This document shows positions 1 to 9,973 of a stretch of 64,000 bases of DNA, piece after piece. The position numbers and the translations under genes are program-made. Each line of letters starts with the position of its first letter. Position 1 is the stretch's first letter. The notes under the pieces were generated by a model, which was not told the DNA's origin, did not search any database, and saw only the letters and a list, made by a program, of their open reading frames with translations. Source of the stretch: Apoda limacodes (taxonomy: Eukaryota; Arthropoda; Insecta; Lepidoptera; Limacodidae). The stretch spans positions 12,783,092-12,847,091 of the forward strand of contig OX291554.1 of the NCBI GenBank assembly GCA_946406115.1, given 5' to 3'.

Positions 1-16
1 ATTTCACCACGTCCGA

Positions 17-57
17 TATAATTAAAGTCTTTACGATGGACAAACGACGCTGTAAAC
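17..57 (+). repeat. Short dispersed repeat, copy 1
   Basis: About 40 bp here recur at 32134-32178 with small differences, sharing the block AAAGTCTTTACGATGGAC followed by an AACGACGCTGTAAA block. No coding sense is apparent. The surrounding sequence differs between the two places. Confidence 0.5.
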
Positions 58-60
58 CGG

Positions 61-1099
61 TTTCTGATATTATGTACTGCTGCTGAAAACCGTAAAATAT
101 ATGACAGTAGAATCAGGTCATAAACATGTCAAATGCGATTCAGCAAACCGATCATAGCTTTCTTGGTTATTCGAAAAAAAGGAAGTTCTTTTTAGGAACT
201 TTTTTATATTTAAGCGTATACGATCCGTGGTGACGCATTACTACCTTGCAATCCATTTGGTCTATGTTCTCCACTTGCAGACTTCTTTCAAATATTTTTT
301 ACCTGATCACTGTGATTTAACTTTATAACCCTTAAGGCGTAATAAGAGCTAACTAGCATCGCTATTAGACACACTTCCTTTTTGTATACAATATATCAAA
401 AATGTACTACACGGAAGATATAAAAATAGTCTTAAACTATTAAAAACGTTTTGTATTAATTCTGAAATACATTTTATTCGATATTTCTGTTGAATAAAAT
501 TTTAACTGAAGCTCACAGATATGTTCCAGAAACAATACAAAACGTATTAAATATAGCTAATAACTACTGTTATAACATCTATGTAGTATATTTTATAATA
601 GGATTTCTACAAAGTGAAAATAAATAATACCTAACGGAAAAGCTTGTTAGCTTCTGTAGGACCCATAAGAATTGTAAGTTATATGTTTAAATCGGGTTTA
701 TAACCGACTACAATCACAAGAGGAGATTGACAATTTGATCTTTACGATTTCTTTTCTATGGAAGTGTTTGCCTTGTTTGTCGTCCCTTGTAAATTTGTTA
801 AGGCTATGATCATGGAAACCAGAGCTTTTTATTGTTTTAATACAGTAATGTTAGTTACTATAAGTATTTTAGTATTGAACTATAAATAATAATTTACCTT
901 AGTACTACTGTTATTTAATAGACCATATCAGAGACTATGGAATTTAGACTGATCTTTCTTATTGTAGTCATAAAGCAACCAAGCTTTTGGACGCACGTTG
1001 TCTAGGAGCCATGTTGCTCTTCATTGTTGATATGGAAAGTCATATTTGTTTTGCGACATACAAATAGAAAGTTATAAGTAAGTAATTTATTTATTTTTC
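61..1099. other. AT-rich intergenic stretch
   Basis: I see no supported gene, RNA or recognisable transposon here. The sequence is AT-rich with frequent stops in all frames. Confidence 0.5.
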
Positions 1100-1800
1100 A
1101 TCACACTTACTCGTTAACAGTGTCATAACGTGCAGACAACGGGGGTGCTAAGACCTTTATTACTCCCACGGGCGTTTTCTTTGTTAATTTTTCATTTTTC
1201 AAAGCAAAGCGTGCGTGCATAATTCAAAGTCAAAATATTTTTATTCAAATTAGGTTTTTACAAACACTTTTGAATAGCCAAAGTTATTAAATACTATTGC
1301 TGCGCCTATTCTATTAAGTATGTATAAAAGCTCTCTGTTAAAAATATGAACTACGCGAACACTACAAGCGAGCAATTACAAGTTTTAACTTCAGCCAAAA
1401 CTATTTTAATTTATTAATTCTCTAGATATCATCTGGCGGTGGCGCTGTTTCCTCTACTTCTATTCATTTAAATTGTGTTTTAGTTTATTTATTTATTTAT
1501 TTACCTTTTATTTTTATTTATTTATTCGCAAATGCGATAAATAACGTTGTTTCTACACGGGCGGTACGGATATTACAAACTCGAATCATTAAAGCCTCCA
1601 CCTTTAGGCTTCTAAATAGTCTCTCATTAGTAATTTTCTCCTTAAAACCCTGAGTACACAATTTACTATGGTCTCTGATTCACCCAGCCTAAAATTCAGT
1701 TAATATGTATTGTTTTAGTTGATTCAAATATTAAAGAAGAAAAACTAAATTAGTCTCTAATTTGCACTCGACCTAAAAGCCATGAATCTGTAAGTGCGTT
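1100..1800 (+). repeat. TATA-containing diverged direct repeat, copy 1
   Basis: This block matches 7660-8230 in the same orientation through several colinear anchors: ACTCGT-AACAG-GTCAT, CTACAAGCGAGCAATTAC, AGTTTTAACT, AATTGTGTTTTAGT, a TTTA-rich stretch, and TTAGTAATTTTCT. It holds TATAAAAG at 1323-1330, about 45 bp upstream of the conserved CTACAAGCGAGCAATTAC block. A TATA box plus a conserved downstream leader could mean a solo LTR or a duplicated promoter and 5' leader. No open frame accompanies it. Confidence 0.6.
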
Positions 1801-2049
1801 GTTAAAAACTACTCGTTAAACAAAATGAATCTTCGTTATTTCTTAATAGTCATGTCTTCTTTTCGTATTTCAGTTTAATGTTCGGTAGTTACCGCATCGT
1901 TTACTTTTACACGGCCATGAAGGAAGCAAGCATTAACTCGCTTAATTATTTTATTCAAAGATCAAACCTAACCCAGTGCTATTTAGTGTGATTTTGGTTC
2001 AAGCTTTCTTTTAATTTATTAATCTGTTTTTGATAATACTAAGAGAGGT

Positions 2050-2137
2050 AGGGCACAGTGGGTACTCGCTCGAATAAGCTGTCCGAACAATGAAAACAGG
2101 GCATAGTGAGTACTCGTCCGAATGAGCAGCCCGAACT
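2050..2137 (+). repeat. Two-unit 48-bp tandem repeat
   Basis: AGGGCACAGTGGGTACTCG at 2050 is repeated as AGGGCATAGTGAGTACTCG at 2098, and both units continue into a CGAATRAGC...CCGAAC block. The period is 48 bp with roughly 80% identity by eye. It lies immediately upstream of the possible exon at 2180. Confidence 0.7.
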
Positions 2138-2179
2138 GGCGAAGTACCTCCGCCTTAAAATAACGCTAACATTGATTAG

Positions 2180-2354
2180 TGTTGTGTTCCTGGCGGAGGA
2201 CCGGCGGTGCTCGTTGCTGTCATTGCTCGGCGTAGACGCGGCGTGCTGGTACGGCGGTCAGGGAGACCTGATGAAACGGCTGACCGCTGCCCGCCTGCAG
2301 GTGGAACGGGTTCCCAAACTCAAGAATTACTTAATCTCCACTCTGGAAGGCTGA
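2180..2354 (+). CDS. Possible terminal coding exon of an unrecognised gene
   Basis: A GC-rich open segment in an otherwise AT-rich region. It ends in TGA at 2352-2354 and encodes about 57 residues, rich in Leu and Arg, with a CWYGGQGDLMKRL stretch and a C-terminal KLKNYLISTLEG. The nearest acceptor is an AG at 2178-2179 preceded by CTAAC, a good branch-point match, which would place the exon start in phase 2. The frame stays open upstream to an ATG at 2106, but that part overlaps a tandem repeat and looks non-coding. I do not recognise the family. It could be the last exon of a gene starting outside the window, or chance. Confidence 0.35.
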
Positions 2355-2821
2355 ACCGCCAATTTGTGTAAAGTCTCTGAAGTAGTAGTCGTGTCGAAGA
2401 AAGATACCTTGCCAGCAACCGTATTATCTGTGCCGAGCTTCGGTAGTTCTTTTACCGTAACTTTTGCCCTCCAACTGTATGTGTAGTGAATCCTTATATT
2501 TAGTCTTAGTATTTTTGAGAAGCAAATATCCTGCCCGGTTGATACATTTTATTATTTTTATATATTTCGGATCGTACACACGAACAACATTTACCTTATT
2601 TGGTTCTCGGCGTTTTTAATACTGATCGCCCCCATCGACACACAACACCTCGTGGAAAATAGTTTACTCGGTGACCACGGCCAGTGCAACCTGACCGAAA
2701 CGACGAGAACAAAAAAAGGTAAATGTTTGTTCGCGTGTAAGACCCAAAATATATAAAAATAATGTGTTCAAAGCGCGATAGTTTAAAAAACCATAGGTAC
2801 ATTATTCCGGCTACAAACTCG
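2355..2821. other. Intergenic, nothing recognised
   Basis: No supported gene. Composition becomes AT-rich again downstream of the possible exon. No canonical polyadenylation signal with clear context was found close to 2354. Confidence 0.4.
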
Positions 2822-3481
2822 TTTGCACTTTTGAGGCAGTATTTTAAATATTTAATTTTTTTTGTAATAAATAGTATAACCAAACTAAAAACTGTATCTG
2901 TTTTACAAGATTATCTGAGTATAATTTTAAAATTGTACAACGCAAATTAAAACAAGACGTAACAGTACCTCACCTCTATTTGAATAGAAATTGTTGCTAT
3001 GTCATCATTTTTAGTTGCAAAGATGGCAATATTTGCTACAACTTGTGATACCTCTATGAAGTTAAAGGAAGCGTATTTTATTATTTATGTGTGAAATAAA
3101 ATTCATATTAGGGTTCCGTACCCAAAGGGTCGGTCTGTTACCAGGCTGTATCTCATGAACCGCGGTAGTTAGACAGTTGACAGAAGATGTATTTCTGTTG
3201 CCGCTTTAACAACAAATACTAAAAATTAGAATACAATAAATATTTAAGGGGGTTCCCATACAACAAATGTGATTTTTTTTTGCTCGTTTTTGCTCGATAT
3301 TGATTACGGCAATAGGTAGACGCTTTAAATATCCACAGAATATTAGGTTTTATTCACTTTAAGAATAAATAATTAAATTAAAATAACACAAATATTTAAG
3401 AAGGGTCCCATACATCAAAAGTGTGTTAATGATAGCGAACCCTTCGTGCGCGAGTACGACTCGCACTTGGCCGATTTTTTT
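2822..3481 (+). repeat. Dispersed lepidopteran repeat, plus-strand copy (left arm)
   Basis: This 660-bp unit is the reverse complement of 4468-5161 at about 85% identity by eye. It contains AGGGTTCCGTACCC near 3113, two blocks with AAGGGGG-TCCCATAC, a CGATATTGAT-ACGG block, and the 3' tail CGTGCGCGAGTACGACTCGC followed by ACTTGGCCGATTTTTT. The T-run end and the internal AGGGTTCCGTAC motif are shared with many other repeats in this window. It is shorter than the right arm because of internal deletions. Family name not assigned. Confidence 0.8.
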
Positions 3482-4467
3482 AATATATTTTTTGTTTCAT
3501 GAAGCTATCTTTACTTTTTTATGAAATATTATGTATATGGTGGTTTTAAAAAGATTTTAGTTAAAATATTTTTTGTAAATGCTAAATATATATAAGGCTC
3601 TTACAAGTTTTCCTATGCTACGAATTGATTATGTCAATTTAAGTCGTTATGACTTGCACTTGGCAGATTTTTTAGATTAAATTTAGATTCAGAAAATATC
3701 CAATCAATTTCTTTTTACCAAATAAAACGTGTGAAGGAAATTGTGCTCGTTGAGTAGAATTTAGCTGTTAGTTGCATTTACCAGACTATTAAAAGTTTCT
3801 ATGTTTGTTTCAACTTATTAGACCATTTTATTATCATTGGTTTACTTGTAAAATTGTACTTTGTACTATGGTTAAAAAACTATGTGATCATGCTAAAGTT
3901 CTATTATATAAAATTTATAAAAAAATTAAAGAAAAAAAAATATACAACTGAATTGAGAACCTCATCCTTGTCGGTTAATAAAATGGATCTGACACTTAAA
4001 GTATACATTTAAAGTTTGTTATTTTCTTATAAACAAGTTGAAACCTAGTTTTAGTTAAGGTTTCATGGAATGTAATATCGTATATGTGTTTAAAAATAAT
4101 TATAAAACTAAAAGAAAAAATATCTATGAAATAACTTAATTGGGTTGGAAATGTAGGTATTTGTCTCGTCTCCTATTAGGTTTAACTCTAATTGAAAACT
4201 CACAGTTTACTAGTAGGAAATCCAATTTCGTAGTCCACCTATTTTAAATGTCGGTCAAATCTAATCAAGTCAAATTAGAATCCAATGTACTGCCAGCCTT
4301 TGCTCCAAACACACTCTAGACTAACTTAACCCGCATTAAGTACAATTACCTACATACGTATTTCACTTAACTGGAATCCAATAGAATCACGACATTATCA
4401 GCTCGGGGTTAAACTTGATAAGATATAAATATTTGTTCTTAAATAATAAAAAGATATATTATATATA
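3482..4467. other. Spacer between the two inverted repeat copies
   Basis: No gene. Near 3650 there is a partial tail-like sequence (ACTTGCACTTGGCAGATTTT). At 4258-4310 there is a short repeat with TCTAATCAAGTCAAATTAGA that recurs at 10886-10940. Confidence 0.5.
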
Positions 4468-5161
4468 CAAAAAAAATCGGCCAAGTGCGAGTCGGACTCG
4501 CGCACGAAGGGTTCCATACCGTATCTATAAAAGTGGCAAAACAAAATCACGTTTTATGGGAGCCCCCCTTAAATATATTTGTTTTATTTTAATTTAATTA
4601 TTTATTTTTAAACTAAATATTCTGTGCATATTTTAAGCGTCTACCTTTTACCGTTATGAATATCGAGCAAAAAAATCACGTTTGATGTATGGGAGCCCCC
4701 TTAAATATTAATTTTTTCTGTTTTTTATTAGTTTTTGTTATAGCGGCAACAGAAATACATCTTCTGTGAAAATTTCAACTGTCTAACTATCACGGTTCAT
4801 GAGATACAGCCTGGTGACAGACCGACGGAGTCTTAGTAATAGGGTCCCGTTTTTTAGCCTTTGGTTACGGAACCCTAAAAAGAATTTTATATCACACATA
4901 AAAAATTAAATACGCTTCCTTTAACTTCATAGAGGTATCATAAGTTGTTTAGAAAATATTTCCGTCTTTGTAACTAAAAATATTGACAGCAACAGTTTCT
5001 ATTCAAATAGAGGTGAGGTAATGTAACATCTTGTTTTAATTTGCGTTATACAATTTTGAAATTAATAAATAATTAATAAAAACAGATACAGTTTGTAGTT
5101 TGGTTATACTATTTATTACAAAAAAATTGAAATATTTAAAATACTGCCTTAAAAGTACAAA
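4468..5161 (-). repeat. Dispersed lepidopteran repeat, minus-strand copy (right arm)
   Basis: Fuller copy of the family at 2822-3481, in opposite orientation. Read on the plus strand it starts with a poly-A and ATCGGCCAAGTGCGAGTCGG, then GAAGGGTTCC, and passes two GGGAGCCCCC blocks and GGTTACGGAACCCTAAA near 4870. Homology continues beyond that motif to a TTTGTAC block at the outer end. The homology therefore exceeds the GGGTTCC...GGAACCC interval and spans nearly 700 bp. Confidence 0.8.
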
Positions 5162-5689
5162 GATTACACTTCTTTAAAACAAATTGTCAATGATGACCAA
5201 AACCATTTCGATATAGATGCACCTCTATTGCAAATAATCTACTAAGAATTATTTCAATTTAAGTAAACCTAACTCGAAATCTTTTTTCTATTCGTGTAAA
5301 TATAACATCACTTTTCTTTATGCTCCCTGTTTCCAGTAATTAACACTCAAATCATTGCAATACTTACACGATAAACTTTTTAGTCTCATTTTTTAACTTG
5401 TTTTTTTTTTTAATCACGACATACACTAACAAAGTGCGATTATCTTACATTCATGTAGCAAGAGATGGGCAAAGGTACTATGACCATACAGCCCATTTCT
5501 TCCACTGGTGTTTTATTATTGACAAGATTTCTTTTTCTTTATAAACAAATTTTATCCAACTTGCTACAATCAGCCGCAAGCACAACATCAGTTATCGAAC
5601 GGATATTTTTAGGTTAAAACAACTACAGAGATTTTAAATAATTTTTTTTGAGTTTTTAAAATAAATGTTTTTGTATTTCTATTTTGTAT
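5162..5689. other. Intergenic, nothing recognised
   Basis: AT-rich sequence with homopolymer runs. No supported gene or clear repeat family. Confidence 0.4.
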
Positions 5690-6180
5690 TTGTAAATATG
5701 GTGGACTAACGACTCAATGGCTTAGCTTACTGATCATGAACGTCACACGTTTCGTTTGTTCGATTCTTTTTTATTTTAACATAATTTTAGTAATCAAACG
5801 ATACAGTGTAGTAAGAAGCTTGCATTTTCGGATGCAGAAATAGTAGAACCCAGTCGCTGAGCTCAGAGACGACGAACATCATTTATTTATATCATATTTA
5901 TATTTATATCATTTTAACCAGTCGAACGGTATGGTGGAGTTATAAGACGGCCTTTTCGAATGTAGACATAGTGGACTAGCGACCAATCGCTAAGATCAGC
6001 GATCACAAACGTCATACGTTTCTTTACGTTCGATTTTAACATATTATTAAAATGGTGTGGTGGGACACGCGGTCCCATATAAAACTGGTGGTTGTAGCTT
6101 CCCGATTCTTAGATCAGCCGTGTTAAAATCGGCGAGTGCGTGGCTACGTTGCACGTCACAAATTTAATTTTAATATATCT
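5690..6180 (+). repeat. Degenerate tandem array, about 130-bp units
   Basis: At least three and probably four units follow one another. Landmarks are CGACTCAATGGCTTAGCTTA near 5710, CAGTCGCTGAGCTCAG near 5851, CCAATCGCTAAGATCAGCG near 5982, and a weaker CCCGATTCTTAGATCAGCCG near 6101. Between units 1-2 and 2-3 the linker TCRAACGRTA-GTG-AGT...TTTTCG recurs. Units 1 and 3 carry ACGTTCGATT or GTTCGATTC after an AACGTCAYACG block, which resembles a pol III B box, so a tRNA-derived origin is possible but unproven. Confidence 0.6.
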
Positions 6181-7659
6181 AAATTAAAAGAGTACCACGA
6201 AACGCAAGTTTATCAAAAACTATATTAAATCTACGATTGAAATAAAAGTCATTGTGAAGCAATCGAATCGCTAATTCAAAATCGTATGAAGCAAATTTTA
6301 TCACTAAAGTGAGTCAAAAATATAACATTAATATAAAAAGGTGTAAGAACATTCAATGGAAATAGGTCAAGGTCATTTTTGTTTACCCGAATTGCAAAAA
6401 GATACCGAGTCCGGCTTAGATATTTATGCTTGTCTCGTCGTTACAAAAGTAAATGCATGTACTACACGCACGCAACCAGTATTACTATACTTCTAATTCT
6501 TTTGCTTGTTAGAAAATAAAATAAAAATAACTTTGAGGTGCTAATTTAGTCGTCATGATGGAAACGAAAAGTAAAAATCAATTCTAACAAAACCGACAGT
6601 CAAATTAAAAGTCTATAACAGGTATGCAATTACTATTTTATGCAGTTACAAACTTGAACGTCGAAGTTAGCTGTATGGTAAGGCAATTATTATTTATTCA
6701 TTCTACCTAGTGATTCGATTAAAACCTTAGCTCCTAGGTATACTTATAAAAAGAAAATGCATAGGTCGCAATAGGTACTGTAGCAATTATTGGCAGTAGT
6801 TTTATACTGTCATATAAGTTACAGTATTTTAAAGTACTTATCATATTTTCTTTTAAAAAACAATTGAACATTTAAAAAAAATAACTTATTGTTCTTATTG
6901 ATTTTGGCATTTAAAACTTTTTAGTATTGACAAATAATTTTTAAGCTATTGCATAGCTTTTAAAGCGGGCAATTCGTTTTTTTTTTGGTCAGGTGGATCC
7001 GGTTTTGTGCATGATACATGAGTCCGAACGAGACAGTGGTCCGAGGAGCCAAGAGGCGCATCCACTGAGACGGAATATCTGTCCGGACGTGTAGTCGGCA
7101 GAAGGTCCAGTAAGGACTTTTGTATCTGGTATTCTCGTTGGAGAAAGTATTAGCTGAGAGTATCCATAGGTCAGAGCAAATTCATGAGCAGATATCCCTT
7201 TGTAGTTATTAGTTCAACAACTGAGAGCGAAATCGGACGAATACGTAAGCAGTTGTTTTTATAATTGCATAAATGCAATAGATTTACCGGGGCAGGCCCC
7301 GAGTGCCACTATTTTTTGTTTTCTGCTTCCCTGCCTGCAGTAAAAAGTTCCAAAGTTCCATACATACGAAGTTTCGGTAATGGTTTCATACTCCTGTGTG
7401 GTCAATTATATTTTAGTGCGGCCGTAGAACAAAAAAAAATATGACGTTGCCAGCGGGCGACCGATAGATCGGCGAAAATGATGCTGGCCGCTTCAGGCCG
7501 CGCCGCGATGCTTGGTTATTTATTCTAATAAAAGACTTAATTTTTTTTTTCTAATAAAAACTACTACTATTGATTTTGTTTTAATATATTGGACTTTCAG
7601 GTAGAAGAAAAAGTAACGTTTGTACCGAGTACAAAATGACGCTTTTTCTTACCCGAGGA
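6181..7659. other. Intergenic with two GC-richer patches
   Basis: No supported gene. Stretches at about 6990-7140 and 7440-7510 are GC-richer than the surroundings but have no convincing open frame or recognised family. Confidence 0.4.
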
Positions 7660-8230
7660 AAGAAGCGTTTGTACACTTACTCGTAAACAGCGTCATTATG
7701 TACAAACAAAGCGGTTGCTAAGGCCTAAATTACTCCTACGCGCTTTTTATTTGAAAATTTTATTTTCTCTAATGATGCGCCTATTCCATGTATATATAAG
7801 AGCTGTATCGTTGTTCTAAACACGATCTACAAGTTACAAGCTACTACAAGCGAGCAATTACCTACAAGTTTTAACTCCAAACAAAATTCAGAAATAATCT
7901 AGATATGGCGGATGCGTTGTTTTGTCCACTACTATTCCCGCCATTTCAATTGTGTTTTAGTGAGTTTATTTATTTATTCAACTTATATTTTTATTTATTT
8001 ACTCGCAAATGAGATAAAACACATTGTGTGGTGGTATGGAAAATTACAAATAATCTAAATATCCTCTCGTTAGTAATTTTCTACTTACCACCCGTAATAC
8101 ACAATGTACTATTAAGTAGAGAATTTTTTTTGGGCTAAGTTTTAGTGTATTTTTCTTTATTCTGGTAAAAAGAAAACTAAAAATTCGAGGTCAAAAGTTT
8201 ATCAAAAAGTTCATGGATTTAACATAAAAA
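7660..8230 (+). repeat. TATA-containing diverged direct repeat, copy 2
   Basis: Colinear with 1100-1800. TATATAAG sits at 7793-7800, again upstream of CTACAAGCGAGCAATTAC (about 7843-7860), with the TTTATTTA-rich tract and TTAGTAATTTTCT following in the same order. Indels account for the shorter length. Similarity fades near the CATGRAT block at the 3' side of both copies. Confidence 0.6.
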
Positions 8231-9251
8231 GCGAAAAATTATTATTCTAACTTCTTAACTACTTCACCAAATAAGTTTAAGGTATCTATATTAATAAGTC
8301 AAAAATGTTATTTTTGGAAAATAAACAAATATTTTTAACTGTTGATTTCTATTGTTTTACTCATAAATAGTGTTACCAGTAAATAGCAAATTGAAATACA
8401 AGTTAAGTTAAACTAATACCTATATTATATATTAAAAGTAGAGTGCTGTATTTGGGGAAAAAAAGAATCTCGCACTTTCCCGATCCCTTGTATCCCAAGA
8501 TTCGAATGAAGTTCACGCATGTTATTTGTCATTTTGTCACTTGTTGTGTCATTTACTATGCTTTTATGACTGACATACCTACTCACTCCAACCGGAAGGA
8601 ATATTATGCAACCAGCAAAAAGTGGATATCGCCATTGTATACTTGTTCGCCGTTACAGCTAATTAACTCCTTCAGATACAAGTCTTGTTTTTAAAAAAAA
8701 ATCGCGACACCATACATGTATAAAGTAACGTTGTAGTTGGTTCTACGCGTTGAATAGTGATAAATACCAATTTGGTGATAGTTTGAAAGTCAAAGGCATA
8801 TTGCAAAATACCAATCTATCAACATTTAATAGCCCACTTACATATGCATAGAGGATGATTTAATTTCGCGACGATTCGAACGCGAGCGTGAGCCCATATC
8901 AGTTCCAACGTCGATTTTTGGTAAAAGCTGTCGTTAAGTATTCTATCAGTTATAATGACTGTTTCATTGACCTTACAGCGACATTTTAAATAAAATCTAT
9001 GAGGGGAAATACAGCTAGACTTTTAAAGCTATTTTAAAATGTATGAACATATTTTTTACAAGCTTTTGTTTAGTTTCACCTGTCCCGTTTGTAATCTGTT
9101 AATTGTAAGTATTGACCCAATTTCCGGTGTTCGAATGAGTTGAAGTTTATTTATTATTTATACCACCAGGCAGATCTTTTCACTTTGTCATATTTAACTA
9201 GGCACAATATACTCCACGAAGCCCTATGCAAAGCCACAGCCTAAATTTTCA
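8231..9251. other. Intergenic, nothing recognised
   Basis: No supported gene. The only longer open frame, at 8443-8694, has no recognisable motif and composition typical of the surrounding non-coding DNA. Confidence 0.4.
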
Positions 9252-9973
9252 TCTATACTAATATATAAAGCTGAAGAATTTGTTCGTTTGAACGCGCTAA
9301 TCTTAGAAACTATTGGTCCGATTTGAAAAATTCTTTCAGTGTTAGATAGCCCATTTATAGGCTATATATTATTACGCTAAAACCAATAGGAGCGGAGCAC
9401 CAATGAAGAATGTTTCAGAATCGGGAGGTTTTTTTTTTCATTTTGAGAGCTTCCGCTCCGTGCGCTGCGTAAACGGTTAAAGTTTCGCAAAAATCATGTA
9501 TGACAGAATTGTTTCTCTTTAAAAGTTCTAGAAAAAAGTCCGCGACAGTATATATCTATCTTTTAAGGTTTGTTCATTATAACCTTTTTTATCCTAACCA
9601 AATTTGTTCTAAATTAATGCATTATTTGCGAAGGTTTTTCTATAAACATGATATTAATCTTCATCCAAATAAATACGTTATTCATCACAAGTATTTAATT
9701 TAAAACAAAATTTCACTTTACATCATCCGATTTCAATGAATATCTTAGGAGATATCGAAGTTTTAAAATAACATGTCAGCAAAATAATGATCAAGTACTA
9801 AGCGCGCATTTATGATGTGCAAGGCCGGCAGGCAGTTATATGAGGAAGGGCGGTACCTATTATTTAAAAATATTTTCACCTTCTTAGTTTTTTTTCTATA
9901 ATTGAGGAGCTGCCGTAAGAATCGTACGCCGATAACCAAATTTAGGGCGGGCGACGCCGCTGGCAAAAGCTAG
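9252..9973 (+). mobile_element. Non-autonomous Helitron, complete ends
   Basis: The element starts TCTATACTAATATATAAAG and ends with a GC-rich hairpin region (GCGGGCGACGCCGCTGGC) followed by AAAAGCTAG. The preceding base is A and the following base is T, as expected for Helitron insertion between A and T without target duplication. The 722-bp body contains the familiar lepidopteran blocks GGTCCGATTTGAAAAATTC and AATAGGAGCGGAGCACCAAT. No Rep/helicase is encoded, so movement would need proteins from an autonomous relative. The block near 9530-9775 recurs in diverged form at 23998-24230. Confidence 0.85.

Noticed and set aside
7000..7050. Hammerhead-ribozyme-like phrase (ATGAGTCCGAACGAGAC)
   Set aside because: The core CTGATGA and GAAA elements are not both present and helices I and III cannot be formed convincingly. 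Similarity is partial.
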